64,000 nt of DNA, from positions 179,616-243,615 of the forward strand of contig SBHC01000084.1 of NCBI GenBank assembly GCA_006226375.1, in the 5' to 3' direction. Origin of the DNA: Deltaproteobacteria bacterium (GTDB taxonomy: Bacteria > Myxococcota_C > UBA6777). Numbering within the stretch: the stretch's first letter is position 1; each line of letters opens with the position of its first letter. Below are positions 17,008 through 25,952 of the stretch, piece by piece. Position numbers and translations under genes: made by a program. The notes beneath the pieces were generated by a model. The model saw only the letters and a list, made by a program, of their open reading frames with translations, searched no databases and had not been told where the DNA came from.

Positions 17008-18240
17008 TCAATAGAAACATTGTCCAGTGCCGCGATAGGTTGGGATTCGCTCTACAAGTTTGCCGCCCTGCACAAGAAGGTACTCCTGGAAATGTTCGGC
17101 AATCTCCCCCGCCTTGGCTGGCCGAAAGAACACCGGATCTCCGATCTTAAGAGGAACAGACTTGGGCACCTGCAGCGGCGTTTGCACTTCCCCCACGGCC
17201 TCCATGGAAGTGAGTTTGAGACCTTCAGGAAGGAAGGGCGCAGGTATCTTGTCCAACCCCACTTCACCGCTGGCAACAAAACCACCGCTCTGGCAGGTTA
17301 CGGTGCCAGGCTGAGGAATCCGAGTCACTCGCAGCCCAAAACAAAACGCAGGTCTGTTTTTGTTGCTTCGGTAGTAATCAAACAAGTGGGACTGCAAGAA
17401 CCCCGAGCCTGCCGTCACTTCGGTAAGCCAGGGCTCTTGTGTTGTGGTTCCCAAGCTTCCAGTACCGCCGCCGTTGAACAATCCAAGAGCTACGCCCTTC
17501 TCCTCCAGGTAGGCAGAGATAGCCTCCCGCTTCTTCGCCACATCTTTTGCAGAGGCCGACTTGAGCATCGCTTTGAAGGGGTTCATCAAAGGAGCAAAGG
17601 GGCTGGCGTCTCCCAAGCCAGCGATCTGAGCTTCGTAGCCCATCACCCCGTACAGTTGGAGCGAGGGGCACGCAAGGATCTTCTCGGCCAGGACTTGAAA
17701 GTTAGCCAAAGTCCGCACTGGAGAGCGTTGAACCCCAAGGTGCAGCCCCATCGGTCGATAGGACATATCCGCGTCGATGCATAGCTTGATCGGCTTGGCG
17801 CTTTCATCCCCTTTCGACTGGCAAAACGACTCCCACATCGCGATATGTTCGACGCTATCGACCATACAGGTCAAGGTCAAGCCAGACTGAGTCATGTCCC
17901 AAGCCACCTGAAGGTCTGCAGGCTGGACAAAGGGGTAAGCGACAAGAAAGTCATCCAGTCCCAGAGACGAAAGATACTTTGCCTCCCTCACTGAAAAGCA
18001 CATCATCCCCTGAAACGAATCCCCACCCTTGTCTAGGATTCGTTGGATCAGAGCAGGAACCCGAACAGACTTGGTCGCCAGCCGCATGGTTTTGCCGGTA
18101 GGTTCAACCACAGCCGCAATCCGACGGATGTTCTCATCCAATGCGTCGAGGTCCACGACCATCGCAGGAAGTTCGACATCTTGGACCAACGCAGCCAAGG
18201 CTTCGTAGTCCCATCCGTGATTGGCGGGGAGTTGTGGCAT
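17008..18240 (-). CDS. PLP-dependent amino-acid deaminase/aldolase (alanine-racemase N-terminal fold)
   Basis: A 410-residue enzyme of the fold-type III PLP family that includes D-threonine aldolase and D-serine deaminase-like proteins. The N-terminal barrel has VVDLDALDENI and the PLP lysine in RLATKSVRVP (Lys57). Middle motifs are LCIDADMSYRP (Asp/Arg) and GVMGYEAQIAG, then a phosphate-binding glycine stretch NGGGTGS. The C-terminal beta domain ends with GEIAEHFQEYLLV, where related enzymes place a metal-binding His. It is about the usual length for the family. It lies 18 bases downstream of two FtsX-type permease genes and is probably in their operon, although a functional link is not obvious. 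Substrate stereochemistry cannot be told from the sequence. Confidence 0.85.
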   Translation of the reverse strand: MPQLPANHGWDYEALAALVQDVELPAMVVDLDALDENIRRIAAVVEPTGKTMRLATKSVRVPALIQRILDKGGDSFQGMMCFSVREAKYLSSLGLDDFLVAYPFVQPADLQVAWDMTQSGLTLTCMVDSVEHIAMWESFCQSKGDESAKPIKLCIDADMSYRPMGLHLGVQRSPVRTLANFQVLAEKILACPSLQLYGVMGYEAQIAGLGDASPFAPLMNPFKAMLKSASAKDVAKKREAISAYLEEKGVALGLFNGGGTGSLGTTTQEPWLTEVTAGSGFLQSHLFDYYRSNKNRPAFCFGLRVTRIPQPGTVTCQSGGFVASGEVGLDKIPAPFLPEGLKLTSMEAVGEVQTPLQVPKSVPLKIGDPVFFRPAKAGEIAEHFQEYLLVQGGKLVERIPTYRGTGQCFY

Positions 18241-18258
18241 TCCGAACCTCTATGTTTG

Positions 18259-19476
18259 TCACTCATCTCGAAGGGCGTCCACTGGATCCATTTGGGACGC
18301 TTGAATCGCTGGCCAAAGTGTACCGACGAGGGTCGATAGTACACCAATTAACAGACTCACGAGAACATCTCCCCAAGCCAAGGTCCCTCGGATGGTTGTT
18401 TCCATCGGGAAGGGCATGTCTTTCAAGGCTTCCGCATCAAAGGAGATACCCGTTGTAATCAGCGGTATCGAAAGCAAGGAGCCTAAAGCAGCACCTAAGA
18501 TTGCACCAATGACGCCGAGAACAAGCCCCTCTGTCAGAAAGACTCCTGCGACTCTGGTGGGCGTAAAGCCCAACGCCATCATGATGCCCACTTCACCTTT
18601 GCGCTCCATCACGGACATCGTCATGGTGTTCATCAACCCAATGCCCGCGATGAACACAATCAGCCCACCCAAAAAGTAGATGTAAAGGTCTACGATCGGG
18701 ACCATTTTGCCCATCACAGAAGACGTCCGCCAGCTCTGCAAGGCGACACCTTTGGGTCGCTTTACCTGTTCCAACTTGGCCTGAATTCGGTCACCAGCCT
18801 GGATGTTTTTCGCGTACACCAACAACGAAGACAGCTGGTTGGGTACATCAATGAAGTATTGCGCTGAAGGGACCGAGAAGAAGAACATCTGATCAATCAT
18901 CGCAATGCCCGTTTGCGAGATCCCCACGACCTTTAACCGCAAGGCTGAGATGGAGTCGTCCACAGTGCTTCCGATCAGAACCACAGAGCTACCCACAGAG
19001 GCCTTCAGTCTCTTGGCGAGTCGGTAGCCAAGCACGACCTCCTTCCCCTTCACCCGAAACATCCGTCCCTTGCGCAACTTCTTGTGAAGCTTCATTCCTG
19101 ACTTTTCGGCCTCGGGGTCCATACCCAAGCCGCCAGCCGCCGCCTGTATCCCTTTGTGGTCGATGTAGGCACCCACTTCCACACGCGGCGCGACATGAGC
19201 GACGCCAGGGACTTTCTTTAGCTCTTGCACCAACCGTTTGGCGTCACCCACAAAGTATGACCCGCTGTACAGCCGCTTCTTCTGAATGACCTTTTGGTGG
19301 ACGAGCCTGTAATGTCCGTACTGATCGATGATTCCCTTCATCATCATATCAATGGAACCGTTCATCAACACGAGAAAGAGCAAAATTCCCATGGAGCACA
19401 GCGCCACCGCTGAGATGGTGAGAATCGATCGACCGAGCTTTCGGCCTATATTCTTGAGACCCAATTTAAGCAACAT
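18259..19476 (-). CDS. FtsX-family ABC transporter permease (second of a pair)
   Basis: A 405-residue permease of the MacB/LolC-E type. It has an N-terminal membrane helix (about 20-42), a large periplasmic domain (about 43-275), and three C-terminal helices (about 280-395) with the FtsX-domain signature VMERKGEVGIMMALGFTPTRV. It ends WPAIQASQMDPVDALRDE, the usual Pro-x-x-Ala-Leu-Arg tail. It follows the similar permease at 19487 by ten bases. Such pairs act with a cytoplasmic ATPase to extract lipoproteins or export substrates, but no ATPase gene lies in this operon. It would localise to the inner membrane. Confidence 0.9.
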   Translation of the reverse strand: MLLKLGLKNIGRKLGRSILTISAVALCSMGILLFLVLMNGSIDMMMKGIIDQYGHYRLVHQKVIQKKRLYSGSYFVGDAKRLVQELKKVPGVAHVAPRVEVGAYIDHKGIQAAAGGLGMDPEAEKSGMKLHKKLRKGRMFRVKGKEVVLGYRLAKRLKASVGSSVVLIGSTVDDSISALRLKVVGISQTGIAMIDQMFFFSVPSAQYFIDVPNQLSSLLVYAKNIQAGDRIQAKLEQVKRPKGVALQSWRTSSVMGKMVPIVDLYIYFLGGLIVFIAGIGLMNTMTMSVMERKGEVGIMMALGFTPTRVAGVFLTEGLVLGVIGAILGAALGSLLSIPLITTGISFDAEALKDMPFPMETTIRGTLAWGDVLVSLLIGVLSTLVGTLWPAIQASQMDPVDALRDE

Positions 19477-19486
19477 GATGGTTCCC

Positions 19487-20713
19487 TTACCCCTTCGTTA
19501 GCGCTTCAATGGGCTTCAACCGGGTGAAGCGCCACGCCGGCCACAAAGACCCCAAAACCGAGATCCCAACCCCCAAAACCACGGAGAACACGAGCAGCTG
19601 GACGCTGACAGAAAAGTAAATGGTGGTGGAGATGCTCATGGTAGTTCCTTCCAACATTTCAGCACCGCCTGGAATGGAGATACCGTTGGCCTGAAAATAG
19701 AAGGCAAGAGGCGCCCCCAACAACAAACCAAACAAGCTTCCAAAGAAGCCCAAGAATGCGGCCTCAGCAGCAAACATTTGAATGATCCGGTGGTTCTGCA
19801 TGCCCTGGGCCATCATCATTCCAATCTCGCCTTGACGTTCGTAGCCACTCATCAACAGCGTGTTGGCAATTCCAATCGCGGCCACCAGCATAATGATGGC
19901 GATCAAGGCGTTGTAAAACATCCTGTCTGCTTTCTGGAGTTCGATGATGTCTTGGTACTTGTTTTGCCAGGTGCGAGGGTAGTTTTGGGTGGAGATCTTC
20001 TGGACCAACGATGCAGCCTGTACCGAAACCTCTTTGTTCGGGAACCACGCGATCACATCGGTCGCACCTTTCGGCATTTGCAACAGCTTCCGCCCCGTGT
20101 TGAGGGACATCAGCACGGTGTTTCCATCCACCAACATGTTCCCGGTTGCGATGATGTCACGGATGGTAAAGTCGAGGGCGTTCATCGAGCCAGCGCGAGT
20201 CCTGACAAGCAGAGTCAACCGCTCGCCCACTTTCTTCTCAAAGGTTTTGGCAAGCTCAGCCCCCAAGAAAATGGAGTTCTCATTTTCAGCAAGCTTCACC
20301 TTGCGCTGACCGTATTGAGAAAATCGATAGGCCTTTTCAGCCGCATCAGGAGGCAAAGCCACACCCCGGCAACGAAGGGAGTGTTGACCATCACTCAAAT
20401 CCACCTTGAACACAACCCGCGGAAACGCCACAGCGTTGGGCCACTTCCCTTGGATCCGTTGGATGATGGTGTTGGGTTGATGAACCGGCAAATCAAGGGG
20501 CAAGTTGGCCTCGTCTTCCTTGTATTTTTTGTTCATCACCCGAAGATGACCAAAGTCAGTCTCCATGTCCACCCGGATCGTGGTCTCTTCGACCCCACGG
20601 GCCAATCCATACGCAAGAATCATCCCCATGACGCCCACAATCACCGTGAGCATCGAAAGGATGGACCGCTTCTTGTTACGGAACATGTTGCGAAATGCCA
20701 GCTTAATCAGCAT
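19487..20713 (-). CDS. FtsX-family ABC transporter permease (first of a pair)
   Basis: A 408-residue permease with the same plan as its downstream neighbour: a helix at about 18-40, a periplasmic domain, and three C-terminal helices containing YERQGEIGMMMAQGMQNHRI, ending WPAWRFTRLKPIEALTKG. The N-terminus MLIKLAFRNMFRNKKRS is the typical amphipathic entry of LolC/E and MacB-like permeases. The two permeases are clearly paralogous and probably form a heterodimer. The partner ATPase and any periplasmic adaptor are not in the window. The upstream 276-base spacer contains a 14-base palindrome that may regulate the operon. Confidence 0.9.
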   Translation of the reverse strand: MLIKLAFRNMFRNKKRSILSMLTVIVGVMGMILAYGLARGVEETTIRVDMETDFGHLRVMNKKYKEDEANLPLDLPVHQPNTIIQRIQGKWPNAVAFPRVVFKVDLSDGQHSLRCRGVALPPDAAEKAYRFSQYGQRKVKLAENENSIFLGAELAKTFEKKVGERLTLLVRTRAGSMNALDFTIRDIIATGNMLVDGNTVLMSLNTGRKLLQMPKGATDVIAWFPNKEVSVQAASLVQKISTQNYPRTWQNKYQDIIELQKADRMFYNALIAIIMLVAAIGIANTLLMSGYERQGEIGMMMAQGMQNHRIIQMFAAEAAFLGFFGSLFGLLLGAPLAFYFQANGISIPGGAEMLEGTTMSISTTIYFSVSVQLLVFSVVLGVGISVLGSLWPAWRFTRLKPIEALTKG

Positions 20714-20899
20714 GTGGCGACCTCCGTCTTCACCCGAACATCATGGGATGTGAAACACTCCACCTCCCACACACCTACCCTACACATATTTCGACACCGA
20801 CCAAATGGAAAGCATGCATCAAGCACAGCACAGATGCTTTCAACGATCTTTAATCTACCGAAGCAATGGGAAGTGTATGGATCGGAGAGAATTGACGCA

Positions 20900-20913
20900 T
20901 TGACCAAGGTCAA
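20900..20913. promoter_or_regulatory. 14-base inverted repeat upstream of the permease operon
   Basis: TTGACC-AA-GGTCAA is a perfect inverted repeat of two six-base arms, 187 bases ahead of the first permease ATG. The half-site TTGACC could double as a -35 element on either strand. It is an operator candidate only. Confidence 0.3.
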
Positions 20914-20940
20914 CCCAGAGAAGACGCAAGCAGAAACATG

Positions 20941-20989
20941 GTGAAAAAAGAGGGATGAAACGGTGGGAGAATGGGGATTGGAACGCGTT
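20941..20989 (-). terminator. C/U-rich, G-poor tract after the Arg-rich lipoprotein gene
   Basis: On the minus strand, straight after the stop codon at 20990, the RNA runs through CCAAUCCCCAUUCUCCCACC and then a U-rich stretch near 20941-20950. There is no stem-loop just before the U-run. The composition fits a Rho-loading region; this is inference from base content. Confidence 0.3.
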
Positions 20990-21919
20990 CTAGTATCGGG
21001 GCGGGGTTGCAAAGGGAGAAGCATACAAACGACGGTTGAGTTCGCGACGGTCCCAACGAGGCGACTGCTCCGAGAAGACGGCCACACCCACAACACCCAC
21101 GTTCCGAGAGCCGGACGTTCTTGCGGCGTAAGAGTTGCTCACCCGACTGAACCGAAAAGCCGCGACATGGCGATAGCTCCGACGGAACCCGTTCACATTG
21201 AGTGTGGCGTAGGGCATCAAAATGTAGCCGCGCTTGTGGGTAGACGCCCGGCGACCATCGATAACATCAAGACCGTCAACCGAAACAACAACTTCTTTGC
21301 GCAGGCGAGTGTGGTTGCGGATCTGGATGTGGTAGCGATGACCATGGCGTCCCATCACCCAGACACGCCCGCCACTTTGAAGACCTCGAAGGCGACGTCC
21401 GTACCGATCGGTCAGTCGAACGCTCACCCCACCTCCAGAGCGATATACATAACTGCGACAGCAAGAGACGCCACCCAAGTACCGAGCCATCGCACGCACA
21501 CCGGCCGGGCTGTTGTAGTGAAGTTGAAGAACCGCGTCGGGGTTGGAGCGATACCGCTCAAAGGAAACATTCTGAACGGGCGCATACAACCTCTCGCCGT
21601 ACGCGGTGCCCAAACCAGGCCGAGACTTACGGCGGTAATAGGTACGAGAACGCCGACGGTACGAGCGATACGAACGAGAAGGTCGAGACGACCGACGATA
21701 GGACATGCTGGGCGGAGCTTTTGGAGCGGCCCCAGCCGTGGAATCTTCGCTGGAAGGAGCACGCCGTCGAGAAGCGATAGTTCGACCCGACGGCGATGAT
21801 TCGGTTTTGCTCGTAGCGTATGTATCTGGACCCACTGCGCGGTGGACTTTGGAGGTTGCACACGCTTGCAGGAGGAATCCCAAAGCAAGAACAGTAAGAA
21901 GCAACAATCGACGGGTCAT
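20990..21919 (-). CDS. Arg/Tyr-rich lipoprotein with a GLDVIDG-type beta domain
   Basis: A 309-residue lipoprotein. The start at 21919 has AGGAGG five bases ahead, and the protein begins MTRRLLLLTVLALGFLLQAC with lipobox LQAC (Cys20). A Ser/Arg/Tyr-rich low-complexity linker (RRSSRPSRSYRSYRRRSR region, about 75-110) leads to a C-terminal beta-rich domain with the segments YHIQIRNHTR, VVSVDGLDVIDGR, KRGYILMPYATLNVNGF, AAFRFSRV and VGVVGVAVF. I recall this GLDVIDG/RNVGVIGVA domain from uncharacterised proteins in many bacteria, with no known function. The basic linker may bind acidic envelope polymers. It is transcribed alone or at the head of the permease operon. Confidence 0.75.
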   Translation of the reverse strand: MTRRLLLLTVLALGFLLQACATSKVHRAVGPDTYATSKTESSPSGRTIASRRRAPSSEDSTAGAAPKAPPSMSYRRSSRPSRSYRSYRRRSRTYYRRKSRPGLGTAYGERLYAPVQNVSFERYRSNPDAVLQLHYNSPAGVRAMARYLGGVSCCRSYVYRSGGGVSVRLTDRYGRRLRGLQSGGRVWVMGRHGHRYHIQIRNHTRLRKEVVVSVDGLDVIDGRRASTHKRGYILMPYATLNVNGFRRSYRHVAAFRFSRVSNSYAARTSGSRNVGVVGVAVFSEQSPRWDRRELNRRLYASPFATPPRY

Positions 21920-22099
21920 ACCCACCTCCTTTGAAAGGAAGACAGCGTTGGAAGAGATCTCCACTCAAGGGAGCGGAGTGAGCTTTGTTGTGGGTTCAAC
22001 GCATCAGATCCGACGCGCTTACACATCCGTCTTTCTTTTTTTCAAAAAACCCAGAAAAGATTCCTCGCTGAGGTTTGTGGTATACACAGAGGCCGTTGG

Positions 22100-23377
22100 A
22101 TGGACCTTAACCTGCTCAGGATGAAGCGACGAGACATGGAAGCGCACGACGAACAGCCCCAAGGCCGCGAAGAATGCTTGACCTGCAACAAGCCACAAGA
22201 CCACTGCATCTGCGATACCATCGTGCCTGTCACACACCGCACGCACATCACGATCATTCAGCATCCACGGGAACGTCGGCATCCATTTGGAACCGTTCGA
22301 ATCCTGGAGCAAGCTCTGGACAAGCTCAGCGTGCACCCTTTCTTTCCCAAAGGATCCTGGGCCGACGAACAAGCCCAAGCGATCCTACAAGCTCTGGAAG
22401 TCCAACATGGCTCCGAGAATATTGCCGTTCTCTATCCTTCCAAAGAAGCCCGTCTCCTCGAAGACCTAACAGCTTCTGAGCGGCCGGAGCACCTGATCAT
22501 CCTGGATGGCACCTGGTTCCAAGCCAAAAAGCTCTACGAGGATCTGCCGTGTCTTCATGACCTTCCCAAGGTAGCCTTCTCACCTGAAAATCCCAGCGAG
22601 TATCAGATTCGACGAGAGCCCAAAGAACACTTCGTCTCCACGTTGGAAGCTGTGGTGAATGCGCTGCAACTGCTCGAACCTGATAACCCTCAAGTGGAAC
22701 GGCTGATGGAGCCCTTTCGTGCGATGGTTGCGCGGCAACTTGTGGTTCGAGAAAACCATCCTTACAAGCGAAGAATCCGCCGCCCCAGGCAACGACAAAA
22801 GTTATGGATGCCCGAACCCCTTCGCCACCCGGACGACTCCCAAGTGGTCTGTCATGTGGAGTATATCAACACACCGGAACATCCGTCTCAATCCACAGAG
22901 ATTGTCGGTCTAGTCGCCTACAAGCCGGCGACAGAAGAGAGCTTTGCTCGCTACCTTCACCCCACACATGACACCATCTCAGACTGGCAGTTTGAGCGTT
23001 TTGGCATCCCTGAAGACAGCTTTCAGCCTTCCAAGGAACGAGAACAGGTACAGAAGGAGTGGTCCGCGTTTTTGGGGCAACAAGCGACCCTCATCGTTTG
23101 GCACAGCAACAACTTGCAGCTTCTTCAAGACTTTGAGCAGCCGCCCCAATCGCAACGAAGCTATGCTTTGCTCAAGGAAGTGTACGCCAACGCAAGGCGC
23201 ACGTCTCCCGGACACTTAGAAGACGCGCTCACACGAGAAGGACTGGAACCACACCCTGTCCCATTGCTTGGCCGAAGTGGATTAAGGTTGGGGCAGTCCG
23301 TCACCATGTTGTTGTTCTTGCAACAGCTCCACGATATGCAAACAAGAGAGTGGTACAAGAAGCACCAAGCCAAGTGA
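22100..23377 (+). CDS. DTW-domain tRNA-uridine aminocarboxypropyltransferase fused to an exonuclease-like domain
   Basis: A 425-residue two-domain protein. Residues about 20-245 are a DTW domain: CLTCNKPQDHCICD zinc cluster, LEQALDKLS, and the name motif in ILDGTWFQAKKL (Asp136, Thr138, Trp139). DTW enzymes such as TapT/YfiP transfer the aminocarboxypropyl group of S-adenosylmethionine to uridine in tRNA (acp3U). After the basic stretch PYKRRIRRPRQR, residues about 255-415 resemble a degenerate DEDD exonuclease/DnaQ fold: HVEYINT, FARYLHPTHDTISDWQFERFGI, LIVWHSNNLQLL and SPGHLEDALTREGL. Not all acidic ligands are evident. The start is uncertain (22100, or ATGs at 22121 and 22136). The fusion could couple tRNA recognition to a nuclease-like binding module. 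Confidence 0.8.
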   Translation: MDLNLLRMKRRDMEAHDEQPQGREECLTCNKPQDHCICDTIVPVTHRTHITIIQHPRERRHPFGTVRILEQALDKLSVHPFFPKGSWADEQAQAILQALEVQHGSENIAVLYPSKEARLLEDLTASERPEHLIILDGTWFQAKKLYEDLPCLHDLPKVAFSPENPSEYQIRREPKEHFVSTLEAVVNALQLLEPDNPQVERLMEPFRAMVARQLVVRENHPYKRRIRRPRQRQKLWMPEPLRHPDDSQVVCHVEYINTPEHPSQSTEIVGLVAYKPATEESFARYLHPTHDTISDWQFERFGIPEDSFQPSKEREQVQKEWSAFLGQQATLIVWHSNNLQLLQDFEQPPQSQRSYALLKEVYANARRTSPGHLEDALTREGLEPHPVPLLGRSGLRLGQSVTMLLFLQQLHDMQTREWYKKHQAK

Positions 23378-23407
23378 CAAGAAGGGAGAAACCAGGAGGT
23401 ACGGGTT

Positions 23408-24037
23408 TTACGGGTTTGTGCGCGGTTTGGGAGAAGACAAAGAGGGACGAGACGTAGGCTTGCGCCCCAGGCTTTTGATGGAAACAACGGCAGAGTGTGC
23501 ACGACGTGTGAGAAGCAAAGTAGTGGGGGTTCCTCCACACCGAACCTGCCCTCGAACGCGAACCTCGTACCTTGCATAACGACCTTTCCCAACGGAACGA
23601 TAGCAATACTGAAGGTAATGAGGGCCGGGCAACTTAAAGTTCAGGGTTTTCCAACAAGCATGCTTCCATCGTCCGGGTTTGGGTGCATACCTTGGCTTTC
23701 CATAGGAGCAAGCGACCTTGGGCTCGCTGCAGATCCAGCCCTGGTTGTAGCAAGGAAACGTCGCGGACTGAATGGTTGATGCCTTCACAGACTTCCAGTA
23801 CGCCCGATACGTTCCCCGAGCCAGCTTGGGTTCGACCAATTCGAGCTCTCCCCGCACCCCTTTCTTCATGATGTAGAAGGGAATGCGTTGGACGTAGGAA
23901 TACCAAATGGTAGAAGGGACCCAAATCCACAAAGGCGACGTGAGCGCAAGAAACAGTCCGCCAATCCCGATGTAAAGAAGATACCCACCCAATCGGCCGG
24001 TGCGAGAAGGACGTGAGGGTTCCAAGTCAGTGATCAA
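23408..24037 (-). CDS. Membrane-anchored protein of unknown function
   Basis: A 209-residue protein that starts with TTG overlapping the stop codon of the upstream oligopeptidase gene (TTGA), suggesting translational coupling. One N-terminal membrane helix (about 19-45) is followed by an extracytoplasmic part with Cys/Trp/Tyr-rich segments (YNQGWICSEP, ACSYGKPRYAP, RWKHACWKTL) and a basic Pro/Ser tail. The W-K-x-L-x-F, then Y-x-Y-C-Y pattern is loosely like minor type IV pilins, but no GFxxxE prepilin motif is present, so I leave it unassigned. It ends 30 bases from the convergent DTW gene. Confidence 0.6.
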   Translation of the reverse strand: MITDLEPSRPSRTGRLGGYLLYIGIGGLFLALTSPLWIWVPSTIWYSYVQRIPFYIMKKGVRGELELVEPKLARGTYRAYWKSVKASTIQSATFPCYNQGWICSEPKVACSYGKPRYAPKPGRWKHACWKTLNFKLPGPHYLQYCYRSVGKGRYARYEVRVRGQVRCGGTPTTLLLTRRAHSAVVSIKSLGRKPTSRPSLSSPKPRTNP

Positions 24038-25893
24038 GCTGCCGGAGCCTCTTGTTTCTCAATCCAGGATTCAAACTGTGACGCAGCCTTATTGAAGGAG
24101 ACATCTTCACCGCCAGCCACCAAGGTATCGCCGTGGACGACACAAAGGTTGGCGTCTAGATCCACCTCACCTTCAAAAGAAGGTACATCCTCTAGCTTCT
24201 TGATGGAGGCGTGTGCTTTGGCGATCGCTTCATCAACGGTCATGTTGCAGGAGTTCACCAACGCATCTGCCGAGAAAGACTGTCCCGTGAGGCTTTCAAT
24301 CGTGCCCAAGAACGAAGCGGCGTTCCCAGGAGCCCAGTAATGTTCGGCCAAAGCCGGACCGATGTTCGGGTTGTCGGTGAGATAGCCATCGCGCTGCTCA
24401 AAGAAGGCGCGGGTTTGGTACACCGCCATCTCCGCAAGAACGTAGCCGTGGTAGTACGCGCTGGCTTCCCCAGCAAGAAGGTGCGGCACGGAGAGAACAG
24501 GACGAACGCCAGAGTTCAAGCCTTGCAAGTCGCACTCAATCTCACGGAACACCTTGAGGACATTCTCGGGAGTGCGCTCCTCATCCGACATTTCGTACAT
24601 GGCACGCTCCGCAAAAGGAACCGTAACCATCGAGCGAATGGCCCACCCGCGGAAGGGTTGTTGCTCACGGATAGCCTTTTCAATCAGCTCCACAGGAATG
24701 GCGTTTCCGTCTTTGTCCTTCGCATAGCGACGACGCCAATCAGCATCTCCCAACAAAGAATCCAAGAACATCGACTGGGTCTCAGCGTACGCCACGCTGG
24801 TGGGCGCAAACTCATGGCTGAAACAAGGAGCCTTCGCCAGGATGTTACTGAAGTGAGCGGCGTGCCCGCCTTCGTGGAACAAGGTTCGGATGGCTCGAAG
24901 ACCGCCACCCACCTGTCCTGCAACAGCGTTGGCCGTAAAGTTAATCCGAGCAGGATTCCAAGAGCCATCTTCGTGGTAGTAGGCCAGCTCGGGTCCGTGC
25001 ATAAAGCCATTCTCGTACTTGCCTTTGCGATCCAGCAAGTCCAGGGTCAGCGTGGCTTGTCGGTACTGAATACCCATCGCTGCGAACGACCGTCCCCAAC
25101 GCTCCAGGGAGGAACCAAAAGAGAAGTAGGGGTCGAGTTCTTCGGTCAATTGACCGGCCCGGAGATAGAGGAAGTTCCAAGGTTCTAGAGCATTCTCCCC
25201 GTGCTTGCTCGCAAAATCAGCGAGGCTTGCCTTGGCAAAGTCGGCGGTTCGGTCAGCAAGATCATCGAGGCGGTCAAAGATATCCTTCTTGGACATACGC
25301 TCCACCACATGAACACGCCAGGCGTAGTAGTCTTCGTGGCCCAAAAGGCGGGCGAGTTCGTTCCGTTTGGCGACGATGTCGAGGAAGCCAGCTTCCAACA
25401 CAAAGTCTTCAATGGAGCGAAGACCTTCAAAGGCTGCTTTGCGCTTCGCTTCGTCCGAGTCGGTCCGCATCATCAAGGACAGCTGCACGCTGGAAGCGGG
25501 ATGGAACTCACCTGTCTCAGGATGGGTCCAGCCGAGCTTCATGTTCCCACGCTTCTGCGCCAACTCCCGCTCCAGGTGGACAATCTCTTCGGAGAGAGCC
25601 TGGCCTTTGGGGTCTTCAATCACGTTGGCCGCAAACATTGCGATCCAACCTTCCAGAATGGACTTTTGCTCCTCCGTGGAAGCTTCCCCTTCCAACTCTC
25701 GAAGTCGCCGGAGGTTCTCGGGATCTTGCAAGAATCGGTTGAGTTTGATTTCCGCTTCCGAGAGCTTTTTGGGACCGTCGGCTTGGGCTTCTTTCAGTCC
25801 CATTTTGACCGACCAAAAGAGATCTTCTTTGGCGGTGTGCAGTTCCAAAAAGGTGGTCTGGATTTCATGTAACAACGAGGACAATCGGTTCAT
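24034..25893 (-). CDS. M3-family oligoendopeptidase (zinc metallopeptidase)
   Basis: A roughly 620-residue soluble zinc peptidase of family M3 (thimet oligopeptidase/PepF type), which cleaves short peptides in the cytoplasm. The active site HEGGH is at 340-344 (family pattern HExGH), with the third zinc ligand expected in the following helix near APTSVAYAETQSMF. The long helical N-terminus and C-terminal EASAYYHGYVLAEM and YWAPGNAASF segments are typical. Two starts are possible: ATG at 25893 preceded by GGAG, or ATG at 25911. No signal peptide is visible. The small membrane protein gene downstream overlaps its stop by two bases and may be coupled to it. Confidence 0.9.
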   Translation of the reverse strand: MNRLSSLLHEIQTTFLELHTAKEDLFWSVKMGLKEAQADGPKKLSEAEIKLNRFLQDPENLRRLRELEGEASTEEQKSILEGWIAMFAANVIEDPKGQALSEEIVHLERELAQKRGNMKLGWTHPETGEFHPASSVQLSLMMRTDSDEAKRKAAFEGLRSIEDFVLEAGFLDIVAKRNELARLLGHEDYYAWRVHVVERMSKKDIFDRLDDLADRTADFAKASLADFASKHGENALEPWNFLYLRAGQLTEELDPYFSFGSSLERWGRSFAAMGIQYRQATLTLDLLDRKGKYENGFMHGPELAYYHEDGSWNPARINFTANAVAGQVGGGLRAIRTLFHEGGHAAHFSNILAKAPCFSHEFAPTSVAYAETQSMFLDSLLGDADWRRRYAKDKDGNAIPVELIEKAIREQQPFRGWAIRSMVTVPFAERAMYEMSDEERTPENVLKVFREIECDLQGLNSGVRPVLSVPHLLAGEASAYYHGYVLAEMAVYQTRAFFEQRDGYLTDNPNIGPALAEHYWAPGNAASFLGTIESLTGQSFSADALVNSCNMTVDEAIAKAHASIKKLEDVPSFEGEVDLDANLCVVHGDTLVAGGEDVSFNKAASQFESWIEKQEAPAA

Positions 25894-25952
25894 AAGTCGT
25901 TCTTTCTCCATCAACTACGTCTGTGGTTATCCTACCTATGGAATTAAGTTTG

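Noticed and set aside
20963..21799. 278-codon plus-strand frame opposite the Arg-rich lipoprotein
   Set aside because: The minus-strand frame has an ideal ribosome site, a lipobox and a recurring domain; this frame has none of these.
22295..22304. GTTCGAATCC, the sequence of a tRNA T-arm
   Set aside because: It lies inside the DTW coding region and no acceptor, D or anticodon stem can be folded around it.
24211..25188. 325-codon plus-strand frame opposite the M3 peptidase
   Set aside because: Antisense shadow of a gene with an intact HEGGH active site.
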